From Branchiostoma floridae (lineage: Eukaryota > Chordata > Leptocardii > Amphioxiformes > Branchiostomatidae), in the NCBI RefSeq assembly GCF_000003815.2, contig NC_049986.1:2042696-2106695 (forward strand): 64,000 nt of DNA. The letters run 5' to 3'. How positions within the stretch are numbered: the first letter of the stretch is position 1; every line of letters starts with the position of its first letter. Below, one piece after another: positions 23,729-35,700 of the stretch. A model generated the notes under the pieces. It made no database searches, had not been told where the DNA came from, and saw only the letters and a program-made list of their open reading frames with translations. Both the position numbers and the translations under genes were made by a program.

Positions 23729-24344
23729 GAGCAATGAGACAAAAGAGTAAACCATCATTTATTTCTGTTACATGGCGCCGATGTTGCAGGTAGCCCTTGT
23801 CACTAATGTCATAAATGTTACAGTTTCTTCCTAGACCTGTTTATACAAAAAATATTGTTAACTTGACTAAACCATAGATCGTGTTTAGAACGACCGCGTT
23901 GATATCGTAACATTTATTTGAGCCATGGTTATCTTGCATCCAATTTTTAAGTTTAAACTGTTGCTTTCCTCTCTTGGCTTGAAGAAAATGTTTGAGATAA
24001 AAACCTGTCTTAGCAAGTAGGACGAAGATAAGCGACGAACCAAAGTTTGTTCGTGTAACGTTATAACGTTATGTTTCAATCAATCCAAGCAAGTTCGATG
24101 CTTCGTCCTAGAATTTGATGACGGGGCTGTTTAGAGAGACATTTATATAGACTCTTGATCTGATTGTATTCATATCTTCTTAGCCGACGTGGGGACTGGA
24201 ACTTCAATGTGTTCTTTATGTTGAAATTTAGGAAAAGTGGTGGTTTCGACGTGGGGAAGATTTCTGCCAAATTAACTATTGAAAAACCATTGACAATTTT
24301 GTGTATTTTCATTTTTCACGTTGTATTGAATGCTAAAATGCTAG
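23729..24344. other. Interval after SLC22, nothing recognised
   Basis: AT-rich; no exon, repeat or RNA gene recognised. Confidence 0.4.
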
Positions 24345-24954
24345 ATCATTGTAGTTAGTTGAATAGAATTATGTAGGCGTCTCTCTAGATTTTAGATAAT
24401 TGTGTGTGGATAACATACCTACATGGTATGGATTTGAATTGTTTATTTTTTTAGAGTGAATAACATGTACGCTTGTCTTTCACAGACTTACAATTAACCT
24501 TCTTTTTTTAAGATATTGTCGTTGAAATCGCAAGTTTGTTAGTACAATAATGTTGTATTACTCTCTTTGTTTATATGTAGTTTACACGTCTTGTACATGT
24601 GTACGCTGTTGAGACCGTTAATCTGTATGTAAACATGGCACGTTTTGTCGACCTTCTAATAAATGTAATTCCTCAAGAGATTTTTTGGTTTGTAGACGAA
24701 GACTCTTACAAAGATTCAGCTTTAGATATTTTACAGTTCAGGTAATTCAATTACAGTAATCCACAGAAGATGGACATGTGTGATCAGGTGTTCTACACAT
24801 TCTATTCCAGGTGTCTCTTTTAACACAAAGAAAATACACAAAATAATTCGTGTCTTTGAGTTCCCCTATATTTCACTGTCTACATAAGACTGAAGACGAT
24901 GAAGACTGAAGTGTTTGAGGACAACAACTCGACCTAACCATGGATTATAAGCGA

Positions 24955-27900
24955 GAGATGCGCATGTCCGTCGCCGCCGCACGCTTCACCATGGCTCTCC
25001 CTCTTCCCATTCCCTTTTTCACTATTAACTAATTCTCCCCAGCCACAATTGTTTCCCCCGGGTGTCTTTGACCGGTTATAAACATCTGGAAGTGTGTTGG
25101 GTCTGAAATAAAGCGTGACAGATAGTTTAGTCCCCAAAACTCGCCGCCCGATTCTCAGGGGTGGGAGGGCGAGCTCACGCCCGTCCATCTTTGACACCGA
25201 CTCGCCACCTTCGGTGCCCGCCGGGGCCTACTCACGTAAGTGCAAATCCTCCAGCGTCTCCTGCCGGCATGTCGCTGTTGATCTCCAGGTCAGTAGTCTT
25301 CTTATTACTAGTATTTAATAGTATTCAGGCCTCAACTGTCGGCTATGGCCCAAGTAAGGTACGTAGGACTGGGACGCCATGTTTGTTGTTTACCGGCGGC
25401 AGCGCGCCGCCATCCTGGTATCCAGTTTTGAGTTTGAATAACAATGAACCCACTCCCTGGCTCAAAATCAACTTTGGTACAACTGGTATGCTACTGAAAC
25501 ATGCAAAAATCCTTAGAACATCTGATAGACTGTGCCTATTATATCTTTGCTCCGTCCTCATGTCCCAAGCCGTCGACCTGGAAACAAATCCCGGTCCCCG
25601 GCCACCTAAGTACCCATGTGGGTCATGTGGAAAGGCAGTGACCTTTAAACACAAAGGAGTTTGCTGTGACAGGTGTGACTGTTGGTTCCACCATGATTGC
25701 CAGGGTCTTAGTTCATACATGTACCCATACCTAGGTAACTCTAACGTGTCCTGGATCTGTTTAAATTGTGGCCTACCCAATCTTTCGTCCACATTTTTTG
25801 ACTCCTTCAACATCGAATCTGACTCAAACCCATTCAGCCCTCTAAGTGATAGTACCCCAGGTATGCCACTGGCTGCCTCCTCTCCTAAATCCCTGACTCA
25901 GAATAAAGCAAGACCAACTACCAGGCCTATACGCCTGGTGAATGCTAACTTCCAGTCACTCAGGAATAAAAAGTTGGAACTTGAAACACTGGTAGAGGAA
26001 ACTAAACCTGACATCCTGGTTATAACTGAGACCTGGCTAGATGACTCTTGTAACATCTCAGAGTACTTTCCCACCCATTTGAACATGTCTGTGTTCCATA
26101 GAAACAGACCAGATGACAATCATGGGGGTGTACTAATAGCCGTAACTAATGAATTTATATGCTCCCAAGAGCCACAACTAGAAACAGACTGCGAAATGGT
26201 CTGGGTTAAGATACAACTCGCTGGGTCCAAATCCTTATATGTCTGTGCTTACTATAGACCACATGTTGATGATAGTAATAGCCTGGATAATCTTGAACAG
26301 TCTATGAATCGCATATGTAATAAACGGAACAGCCATATATGGATTGTTGGAGACTTTAACTTCCCTGGATGGGATTGGTCTGATCCTCAGCACCCAGTCC
26401 TCAAGCCCGGCTGTGCCTACCCGGGCCTGCACAGGCAGTTTCTGGAGCTGCTGAGTGATCAGAACCTGTCACAGGTTGTTGATAGGCCCACTAGGAATGA
26501 CAATACTTTGGATCTTGTTCTCATGTCCAATGATAATTGTGTAAACAGAATTAACACCTTACCTCCTGTAGGAGACCATGACATAGTCTTTGTAGAGGCA
26601 GACATCCATCCTCGGAAAATAAAAGCCAAACCTCGCAAAATCCTACAATATAAGCGTACTAATTGGGAAAAGTTCCGGGATGAGATGGAAGATTTCCAAA
26701 CTGAATTCCTTGACTTTGCCCAGGGGGAAGCCACTGTTGATGATCTGTATAATGCTTTTTCATCCAAATTATCTCAATGTGTTGATAAGTATGTTCCCTC
26801 CAAAATGGTAGGCGCCAAACGCCACTTACCATATATCACCCCTGACCTCAAACGGTTAATGAGGAAGAGGGACAGATACTACAGAAAGACCTTAGGACAA
26901 ACTTCACATGAGAGAAAAGACAAGTTGAACCAGTACAAAAAAGAAATCAAGAAAAAGTTAAAGGAATGCTACTGGCAGTACATTGAATCTATTATAACTG
27001 ACATACCCGTACCAGGAGATACTAGTGATAACACCAATAACCCCCCTCCAAAGCAAGGCACCAAGAAGTTCTGGAGCTTTCTTAAATCCATTAAGTCAGA
27101 AAGGTCTGGTGTTTCCCATCTTAGGAACAATGGCATCTTAGTGTCAGACAGTAAGTCTAAAGCTGACCTACTCAATCAACAGTTTCAATCTGTATTCACC
27201 AATGAGCCCTCAGATGACCCCCTACCAGACTTAGGACCTAGTCCTCATGTCTGTATGGAGGACATCCAAATAGAGGTGAGTGGTGTTGACAAACTGTTGG
27301 GGAATTTAAACATCCATAAAGCCTCTGGGCCAGATCAAGTTCATGCCCATGTCCTGAAGGAACTCAGCTCAGTCCTCAGTCCCATCCTCCAGGTCATATT
27401 CCAGAGAAGCCTAGACACTGGCATTGTGCCCGAGGCTTGGAAGGAGGCTAACATAGCCCCAGTGTACAAGAAAGGTGACCGCTCCAAGCCAGAAAACTAT
27501 CGCCCAATCTCACTCACATCCATATGCAGTAAGATAATGGAACACATCATTGCTAGCACCATGATGACACACTTTCAGGCTAACAACATATTGTATGACC
27601 TCCAACATGGTTTCAGCCATGGCAAGTCCTGTGAGACCCAGTTGATCTCACTCACTGATGACTTGGCCGTCAACAGAAACAACGGAATCCAGACAGACCT
27701 CGTTTTTATGGACTTCGCTAAGGCGTTCGATAAAGTCCCGCACCGTAGACTGCTAAACAAACTACAGTACTACGGTGTCAGAGGGAACACCCTTGTCTGG
27801 ATACAGAATTTCCTGCTGGGCCGGTCCCAAACGGTTGTGCTTGATGGAGAGCGTTCGGACCCTATGCCAGTGATCTCGGGCGTTCCCCAGGGTACAGTGC

Positions 27901-28999
27901 TGGGGCCCATCCTCTTCTTAGCATACATAAACGATCTACCAGAACACACTGCAAATGCAAAGGTGAGGCTTTTCGCCGATGATTGCATTCTGCAGATGCC
28001 CATCCATGACAGCACTGATTGTAATAAGCTACAGGAAGACATAGACAACATCTGCCTCTGGGAACAAAGGTGGCTGATGGAGTTCAATCCATCTAAGTGT
28101 GAGGTTATGACCATACCATCGTCCAAAACACCCATCACCCACACATACAGCCTTCACAACCATCCACTAAACAAGGTAAGTACCACCAAATACCTTGGGG
28201 TCACCATCTCTTCAAACCTCACATGGGGCAGCCACGTCGACGCCATAACATCAAAGGCCAACAAAACACTGGGCATGCTCAGACGCTGCCTGCGGGTTGC
28301 CAGCACTTCGGCAAAGGAGAGGGCCTACAAGGCCCTGGTAAGACCCCACCTGGAGTTTGCCTGCAGTGTGTGGGATCCGCACACCCAAGATCAGGTGAGG
28401 AAGGTTGAGATGGTCCAGCGACGAGCGGCCCGGTACGTTACAAACAACTACCAACGAGACTCATGCTCTGTCACTGCTTTAATCAATCAACTGGCCCGGC
28501 AGTCCTTGCAATCCAGAAGGAAGAACGCCAGACTCATTACCATGTACAAAATCATCCATAACAACATCTCTGTCCCACATGCATCCAAACTGGTCCTGGC
28601 GACTCGATGCTCCCGCCGCACCAACCACGCTTTCAAGCTGCAGGCCATCGCGAGCAAATCCAACTTCTATAGGCTCTCGTTCTTCCCTCGTACCATCCAA
28701 GAGTGGAATGAACTTGAGCCTGGTGTGGCGGAGGCGGTGTCTCTCTCCCAGTTCAAAACTGAACTGGGGAGGGCCCTGCTGCATTGAGTCGCCCCCACAC
28801 GTCCTTGTATATATGTAAATAACACTAACCCACCGCACTCACTTGTCTTGTCCGTTGCACCCATCAGTTGTTTATGTCCTTTTGTGTTTTGCCTTTATTT
28901 TCCCTGTGGTTTAAGGGCACTATCACCGTTAACTACAAAAACATGCGCTCTGCTAGTAATCCCCGTCAAGGGGACTGAGCAGTACAAAAGAAGAAGAAG
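24955..28999 (+). mobile_element. Near-complete CR1-like LINE with target duplication
   Basis: 4.05 kb from 'gagatgcgcatg' to an (AAG)n tail, flanked by AAGCGA on both sides (24,949-24,954 and 29,000-29,005). The related locus near 52,450 (minus strand) shows the empty site: 'cgtaagcgacacctattaat' is continuous there. The 5' UTR is about 0.3 kb and the single long ORF is open, so this is a young insertion. There is no separate ORF1; the zinc-finger module is fused to the EN-RT ORF. Confidence 0.92.
25269..28787 (+). CDS. CR1-like PHD-endonuclease-reverse transcriptase polyprotein
   Basis: 1,172 codons from the first ATG (25,269); the open frame extends to 25,161 without an ATG. In order: a hydrophobic leader after MSLLISRSVVFLLLV (signal-peptide-like); a 2A motif 'AVDLETNPGP' (25,572-25,601), which fits the DxExNPGP consensus for ribosome skipping; a PHD-type Cys4-His-Cys3 finger (about 25,614-25,780); an EEP endonuclease with ITETWLD, GDFNFPGWDW and VGDHDIV; a reverse transcriptase with GVPQGTVLGP and catalytic FADD (27,974-27,985); and a C-terminal region with 'EWNELEPGV'. 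No stop or frameshift breaks it. It would bind element RNA, nick DNA and prime reverse transcription; a 2A event would release a short leader from the enzyme. Activity is plausible, not shown. Confidence 0.93.
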   Translation: MSLLISRSVVFLLLVFNSIQASTVGYGPSKVRRTGTPCLLFTGGSAPPSWYPVLSLNNNEPTPWLKINFGTTGMLLKHAKILRTSDRLCLLYLCSVLMSQAVDLETNPGPRPPKYPCGSCGKAVTFKHKGVCCDRCDCWFHHDCQGLSSYMYPYLGNSNVSWICLNCGLPNLSSTFFDSFNIESDSNPFSPLSDSTPGMPLAASSPKSLTQNKARPTTRPIRLVNANFQSLRNKKLELETLVEETKPDILVITETWLDDSCNISEYFPTHLNMSVFHRNRPDDNHGGVLIAVTNEFICSQEPQLETDCEMVWVKIQLAGSKSLYVCAYYRPHVDDSNSLDNLEQSMNRICNKRNSHIWIVGDFNFPGWDWSDPQHPVLKPGCAYPGLHRQFLELLSDQNLSQVVDRPTRNDNTLDLVLMSNDNCVNRINTLPPVGDHDIVFVEADIHPRKIKAKPRKILQYKRTNWEKFRDEMEDFQTEFLDFAQGEATVDDLYNAFSSKLSQCVDKYVPSKMVGAKRHLPYITPDLKRLMRKRDRYYRKTLGQTSHERKDKLNQYKKEIKKKLKECYWQYIESIITDIPVPGDTSDNTNNPPPKQGTKKFWSFLKSIKSERSGVSHLRNNGILVSDSKSKADLLNQQFQSVFTNEPSDDPLPDLGPSPHVCMEDIQIEVSGVDKLLGNLNIHKASGPDQVHAHVLKELSSVLSPILQVIFQRSLDTGIVPEAWKEANIAPVYKKGDRSKPENYRPISLTSICSKIMEHIIASTMMTHFQANNILYDLQHGFSHGKSCETQLISLTDDLAVNRNNGIQTDLVFMDFAKAFDKVPHRRLLNKLQYYGVRGNTLVWIQNFLLGRSQTVVLDGERSDPMPVISGVPQGTVLGPILFLAYINDLPEHTANAKVRLFADDCILQMPIHDSTDCNKLQEDIDNICLWEQRWLMEFNPSKCEVMTIPSSKTPITHTYSLHNHPLNKVSTTKYLGVTISSNLTWGSHVDAITSKANKTLGMLRRCLRVASTSAKERAYKALVRPHLEFACSVWDPHTQDQVRKVEMVQRRAARYVTNNYQRDSCSVTALINQLARQSLQSRRKNARLITMYKIIHNNISVPHASKLVLATRCSRRTNHAFKLQAIASKSNFYRLSFFPRTIQEWNELEPGVAEAVSLSQFKTELGRALLH

Positions 29000-29901
29000 A
29001 AGCGACACCTATCAATCGGTTACAGTACTGCAGGATCATTTACATTGGAGTCATACAGTATTGCAGCTAATTAATAGGGGGCGCTTGTGATCCATGTAAA
29101 GATTCCAGTAGGACAAATATTCCAGCCCATACTTCAATGACACCATATTTCTTTGCGTGACTTCTACAAAACCCCATTTGATTGATTGCTTCTATTTTCG
29201 TATGATTGGATCTAACCGTCCATGTAGTTAAACAAGGGAAGGGACTGCCAGAAAAGTCTACCCGTCACTCAGGAAGAATTGCGATCCTTCACCCAACATC
29301 TGCTTTGAGAGCTCATACGATTACGTACAACAACTTTTACTTGACTGCTTACTCACTTACAGAATCAATAAGAGTCCATAGCTCTTGTTCTTGACCTTGA
29401 GGCTTAGCCGAACCACTTAAATACATTTGTACTAGGAATCAGTTATGGATAAAGCGCCCAGCTGTATGCTTTAAAAATCCGCTTTTTCTTTTGCTGAGGT
29501 GCTAGAATGAACGGTTGACTATGGAACGTTGTTGTCACCTTTGAGTTTCACTAATGTTCCATTCATAGGTTTATTATCAGTGAATACATAATTTCTTATC
29601 GATGTGAAATACTGACAAAAGGCTTTGCCATTGCATGTGATTTCATATCTTTCGATAAACACCTCTTCCGGTCAGATAAACTTCATTTGGTCACCAAAGA
29701 ATTCAAGTTTGCATTATAAAAAAGTAAAGAAGAAACAGAAACTCACAAGACAAGTATGTCATTTTTTTTTAACTTTAATTTCTTTGCCATTCCACTACCT
29801 ACAGCAAGAAATGCGTTTGTTAGAAACGATATCACATTTGAGAAAATAATGTTTCTAAGACCACTAGAAACTACCTAGAAACTAGAAACTGCCAGGCCAA
29901 A

Positions 29902-30060
29902 GCCCCCAATTACTAGCAGGGTGATCGCCCCCAAGTACTAGCAGGCGATCGCCCCCAAGTACTAGCAGGGCGATCGCCCCCAACTACAGGCAGGACGACC
30001 GCCCAAAGCTACCGCCAGAGCGATCGCCCCGGACTACCGGCAGGGCGAACGCCCCCAAGT
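29902..30060. repeat. ~26-bp minisatellite with GCGATCGC palindromes
   Basis: Six units of the form 'cccccaagtactagcagg' plus 'gcgatcgc', the last two more diverged. It lies at the right edge of repeat copy R4-2, and a single 'gggcaatcgccccc' recurs near 30,118. Confidence 0.88.
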
Positions 30061-31514
30061 ATTCTTCAATCTTATGAAATCAAGACGACACGACTAGACA
30101 ATTCAGACTTTGTACGGGGCAATCGCCCCCACAAGTCATAATTCCCAGGACTTGAGTGCACATGTCTTGAAAAGTTGCATTCTAATCCAAGATGGCTTGA
30201 TTTTCATACAATTTCGCACTTCGTTTTCCGATTATCACGTCAACAAAAGGAATAAAAGGGATTTTCCCTAAATATTTTGAATTCTGTTATAAGTGGTCAG
30301 AAAGGATGAGCAAATGACTGAAAACACATAACATGGTTCGCCGCAAACAGAACGATAGATTCTTCATTTTGGTTCTTTTACATCTTCTTTGACGTTGGAT
30401 TTCACTTTGGCAATCTGTGACATTAGTATTTAATTTCCTACATTTTTGCAATACATGGCATGCATCTCGTTGCTCATTTTGCAGCTGAGATAGAGTACTA
30501 GTATGGTGAAAACTTTTTGGGACACGGAAAAAATTAATTGGAAGGCGAATTTCATCCTTATACTCGAATCAAAATGGCCTAAATCAGACTTTAAACCTAC
30601 AGGCTTTGATTGGGTATAAGATGAACATTAACTTGTATCTATTCTGCATGTAATTATAAGCAATTCGTATAGTTAGCTAGATACTTAACAATGCAATTAT
30701 TACATATTGAGGAACTGTGTATAAGATGAATATTAACTTTGTATCTAATAATAAGTATTCTGCATGTAAAGAATTCGTATGGCTAGCTAGATAGCACTGT
30801 ACAAAGGCATGCATATGCAAGCGAAGGTAGATAGTGTTTCAAGTGATTTTTATTGTGCATAACTTCATAATGTCAAGTGATACATTCTTAAGCTCTATGA
30901 TAATTATAGCACTATTATCATCGTTACTGGACAATTATGGATATAACACACTCCTTTACATTTAGGATCGCATTGTAAACACCATATTAGCTATATCTGT
31001 ACATACTAGTATGTACTAAATACTTAACATTTGGGACTGCATCTGTGAGCAGCGACACCTATGCTGCAGTACATTGTGCACCAGTCAGAATGTCCCTGAA
31101 GAAGGTGACAGACTGAATAAAACACTTGATTTTGTGCATAAAGAATCTCAAGCCTGTTATTCATCCAGTAATACTTAAATATATATTTTGGTACATTAGG
31201 TACAAGTAACTCCATAATAACAACTCTCAAATTTGGTTTCTAACGTCAAGAACCACAATGAATATATACTAGTCTGTCTTCTATAAGTGGGATTAAACAT
31301 TAAGTGATATAGTTGTCTTGCACGTTTGATGTTTACGATTTTATTTGTCGATCATCATCATCATTTTCAAGAAGACTGCAGAAGTTCAATCCCCAAACAT
31401 TCGATACGATGGACCAAAAGTACAACGTTATTTTCAATAATTCTGCTTGCTTCTGCCATTTTCATGTTCACTCAAGTTCACTCACGAAACATTCTAGGCT
31501 TTTACAATGTTATA
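30061..31514. other. AT-rich interval, nothing recognised
   Basis: A short internal duplication ('gtataagatgaa.attaactt' near 30,615 and 30,719, each followed by 'attcgtat.g.tagctagata') is the only structure noticed. No gene is supported. Confidence 0.45.
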
Positions 31515-31516
31515 TA

Positions 31517-32001
31517 CAGTCAAACCTGCCTATAGCGGCCACTCAAGGGACTGGAGAAATATGGCCACTATAGACAGGTGGCCGCTATTGAGAAAATGTT
31601 GATCAATTGACCATGAGCAAGCTACACATGTCATGATTTCAGTTCCCACTAATCTTTCTCACCAAGTAACATTGTCTCCATAGGTAAATTCATCGAAAGA
31701 CTTGTATTGTAATGCTCAAGGCATGCATACCTTCTGCTACCGCCCAAATGACCCTGTCAAGAACTCCAAGTCCTCGCAAACTACAATTTCAAACTCGGTG
31801 CAGGGTGACATAAGGCTGCAGTATGGTTGCAATAGGCAGTGTTTCTCTATCGACAGGACCAGAAATCGTGTGGCCGTGGCCGCGTTGGACAGGTGGCCGT
31901 TAAGCCGATTTCGACATTACGAATCCAAGGGACCGACAAAAAGTGGCCACTATGGCCAGGTGGCTGCTATACTAAGGTGGCCGCTAATACAGGTTTGACT
32001 G
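31517..32001. mobile_element. Pogo/Tigger-like (Tc1-mariner group) MITE
   Basis: Starts 'CAGTCAAACCTGCC' and ends 'CAGGTTTGACTG', with TA on both sides (31,515-31,516 and 32,002-32,003), the usual TA duplication of this group. Internal repeats of 'tataGaCAGGTGGCCgcTAT' type near both ends are typical of Tigger-type ends. 485 bp, non-coding. Confidence 0.88.
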
Positions 32002-32003
32002 TA

Positions 32004-32778
32004 TAATATATAACGAACCTCCTACTAGAATACAATACAATGTACACAACCCTCATATCACTTTCAATCGTCTCACTTAGGCCATTTTTATTCTATTATA
32101 TGGATGACATCTACGCGCGCATCACTTTTAGTCCGGCCGTTACTTTGCGGAAAACGGATACTAATTTCAAAGGTGACGGTCCCTGAGAAATAAACAAAGC
32201 ATATCTGAACATTTCTATTGAAATCCAGACGATGGTCGAGCCGAGAACTGTTTACAAGTCAAGGGGCCTTCAACTTTGATATTACCCAGCATTTCTGTCA
32301 CTGCCCAATGCGTACTCAAATCTGTGAAAGGGCGTATTGTCCTTAAATGATCTCTGTTCGGGCTTCACGGGTAAAGGGTAGCAGAACACACCTATCTATC
32401 CGCGACGCCCGGGGGGGGGGGGGGGGGGGGCTTGTTACATAGAATAGTACAGATAACATTGTTCAAGGCTGGGTAGAAAGTCTTATTCTTGAGGCAACCA
32501 AACATAACCTGTAATGCTTGGTAACGGAATATGTAGACTTTGAGACTGTATTATTTGGACTGTGAAGGTTTTCCAGTTCCAGTTCTTGTAAATACGTGCC
32601 TTATCTGTATGCAACTGTCTTCTTATCGTAATTACAAGCTGCAGCTATTTGACCTCCGCAGAGTGGCGCTTCAAATATGGCGTCCAACGGTGATCAACAC
32701 GCGGACAGATCAATGTTTGTTTTTTAATATTTTGTGGGCTGTACCCGGAATTTAAACTAATTCGTTTCTCGTATTTCT
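32004..32778. other. Interval with a 20-nt poly-G run
   Basis: Twenty consecutive G at 32,411-32,430 (preceded by CCC). This G-run could form a G-quadruplex or be an assembly-prone homopolymer. No gene was recognised, and no AATAAA for the minus-strand GPCR was found close by. Confidence 0.6.
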
Positions 32779-35700
32779 CTAGTCCCCCTCTACTTCAGAG
32801 GCCGTCAATGGTGGTAATACTGCCTGCTCAACGTGTTCAGAGGCCGTCAATGGTGGTACTACTGACTGCTCAACGCGTTCAGAGGCCGTCAATGGTGGTA
32901 CTACTGACTGCTCAACGCGTTCAGAGGCCGTCAATGGTGGTGCTACTGCCTGCTCAACGCGTTCAGAGGCCGTCAATGGTGGTGCTACTGCCTGCTCAAC
33001 GCGTTCAGAGGCCGTCAATGGTGGTGATACTGCCTGCTCAACGCGTTCAGAGGCCGTCAATGGTGGTACTACTGACTGCTCAACGCGTTCAGAGGCCGTC
33101 AATGGTGGTGCTACTGCCTGCTCAACGCGTTTAGAGACCGTCAATGGTGGTGATACTGCCTGCTCAACGCGTTTAGAGGCCGTCAATGGTGGTGATACTG
33201 CCTGCTCAACGCGTTCAGAGGCCGTCAATGGTGGTACTACTGCCTGCTCAACGCGTTCAGAGGCCGTCAATGGTGGTACTACTGACTGCTCAACGCGTTC
33301 AGAGGCCGTCAATGGTGGTGCTACTGCCTGCTCAACGCGTTCAGAGGCCGTCAATGGTGGTAATACTGCCTGCTCAACGCGTTTAGAGACCGTCAATGGT
33401 GGTACTACTGCCTGCTCAACGCGTTCAGAGGCCGTCAATGGTGGTAATACTGCCTGCTCAACGCGTTTAGAGACCGTCAATGGTGCTGAAACTTTCGGTG
33501 TTCGAGAGGTTCGCGCGGGTCCCTTAGCAACAGGTTGGTGAGGTGGGTGGTTAACGGTAGGAACAATATGTCGTCTGCAGCGGACCATGGACTTGAACCC
33601 TTGCCGAAACTCTTTGAGGGTCCAGGTGTAAATGATGGGATTGACTGCGGTGTTCCAGTAATACATCGCGGCAATGATAAAGAAAATGAATTCGGGGGTT
33701 GAGACACCGTGGGGATCCACTTGCATGACGACAATGTTTGGAGAGGTTAGGGTGAACAGAGTGAAGAAGATGTAGAACATGTGTTTTGTACGCTTCACCG
33801 CCTGCAGGGACACTTGCTGGGGGCTGTGGCCGAGATGCTGGCCGATGGCCATGGTACTTTTCCGCACGTGCAGGTAGATGAGAGCGTAGAACACAGATAT
33901 CACCAACAAGGTGGTCCAATGCAGGGAACCCAGGACATTTTTGAAAAACAGTAGGCTATTGGGATCGTTAGACATCTGGCATATCTCCACATTCGCGTCC
34001 CATCCCAAACTGCCGTATATACCTGACATAGCCGGAAACATGACCAGAGTACCGATCACCCATGCCCCAACCACCCACAGGAAAGCCTTGACAGGACCGA
34101 ACAAGCGCTTGTAAGTGGCAATTGGTAGCACAACATGCACATAACGGTTAAAGGCAACAAGAGCACAGGATAACAATGACTGAGTCACACTAAACAGACT
34201 CAGAAAGCCTATGAAGGCACAGCAAGCTTGTCCGCAGTTCGGTAGGCCGGCCATCGTAGACGAGATCATCAGCGGAATGTTGACGGCAGACGATACCAGA
34301 TCCCAGATGCTTGTGTTCAGGATGAAGACGTTATCAGTGGTGCGAACCTGTTGGGGAAAAAATATAGTCATAATCGATTACAGCTTCACTCTCACAAAAT
34401 ATATATTTTAGTGGTAGCGCCATTAATGCAAAAAGTTGTCTGTGTCCGAAAACTTATTATGAGGGCAAAAAGGGTCATAATACATCTATTTGAAAAAGAT
34501 GCACTAAAGAAACTGATTTTGTAAAGAGGAATGTTTCATTGTATGCCAAAACGTATCACAAAACATATCTATCATCGCAGTAATTTAATTGTATTACTTC
34601 AGTTACATCAATGTTACGTTAGCTCTCTTTTTCTCTTTTATATATCGCTCAAAATACGTTAGGGTGAGCATAATTATGAGCATATTGTGTGCGAGTAGCC
34701 TGACAAAAGGATTCGTGGAAACATTCTCCATTTTCGCGAAAATGTTTTCTTTTTTTTTGTTCCCTTGTCAGGATTCGAACCTATAACCTTTTGGTTCCGG
34801 GCCAAATACTGCAGTTATGCCACACGTCCCCACTACGAGTATGGATTGGTATGTACCTTCTTGTACAGGCAGAAGGCCAGGATGACAGCAGCGTTGCCGA
34901 CGGTTCCTACCAGGCTAGAGATGCCGAATATCCCGACGAACACCACGGCTTGCACCAACGAGCCCTCATGTGCAATGTCTGGGGTTGGCGTCACAACCGA
35001 CTCGTTCACCAACATCCATCCTCGAACTCAAGAAGCAGATGTTTGTAAGTCATTGATCATAAATGGACTGATACATGTAAATGCACACTGGGTCTTCATA
35101 GAGAGATCTAGAGGGGGAGGGAGAGAGGAGATAGGGAGGGAGGGAGAGAGAGGGGGGGAGAGAGAGGGGGGATAGGAGAAAGACAGGGAGCGAGATAACG
35201 GGGAGGGCCTAGGGGGTGATCGCTTTGACATCTGCCTAGCAAAAATAAAACAAAGATTTTGTACCGGTACACCGTAAAGCAAAGGACAAGGCCATACGGC
35301 ACCATATAAACTTCAGGGCGGATAATGAACCCTATATATATATATATAAATATAGATATAGATAGATAGATAGATACATACATACATAAATAGATTAGAT
35401 AGATATATAGATATGGATATAACTGTATTGCACAACAATTGTATAAGGTACAATATATATAGGGTTAATCATCCGCCCTGAGGTTTATATGGTGCCATAT
35501 GGCATTGTAATTTTCTCTATTAGCTCCGGTGTACCGGTACAAAATATTTGTTTTTATTTTTTTATTTCATTTTTGTTAGACAGGTGTCACAACGATCTCC
35601 CCCTCCCCTTTGTGGTTGCCCTACGAACGTCAAGACTCTGTATGGTTGAAATGTAGTTTTAGAAATTTCTTGCTTTTAGTGCTTGCACTGCACGAAAACC

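Larger units (their letters stand above)
24345..29910 (+). repeat. Dispersed repeat family R4, copy 2 (split by CR1)
   Basis: Homologous to 16,090-18,760 to the left of 24,954 and to the right of 29,000. It lacks the 62-bp tandem block. The whole CR1-like element at 24,955-28,999 lies inside the left arm of the hairpin. Confidence 0.8.

Noticed and set aside
29902-30060. CRISPR-like array
   Set aside because: Units are contiguous without unique spacers, and the genome is eukaryotic.
32808-33386. Plus-strand repeat ORFs opposite the GPCR tail
   Set aside because: Antisense reading of the 42-bp repeat; the minus frame continues a complete receptor.
34760-34835. Functional tRNA gene
   Set aside because: Good B-box, but no U33, a weak T-stem and no acceptor stem; better explained as a SINE head.
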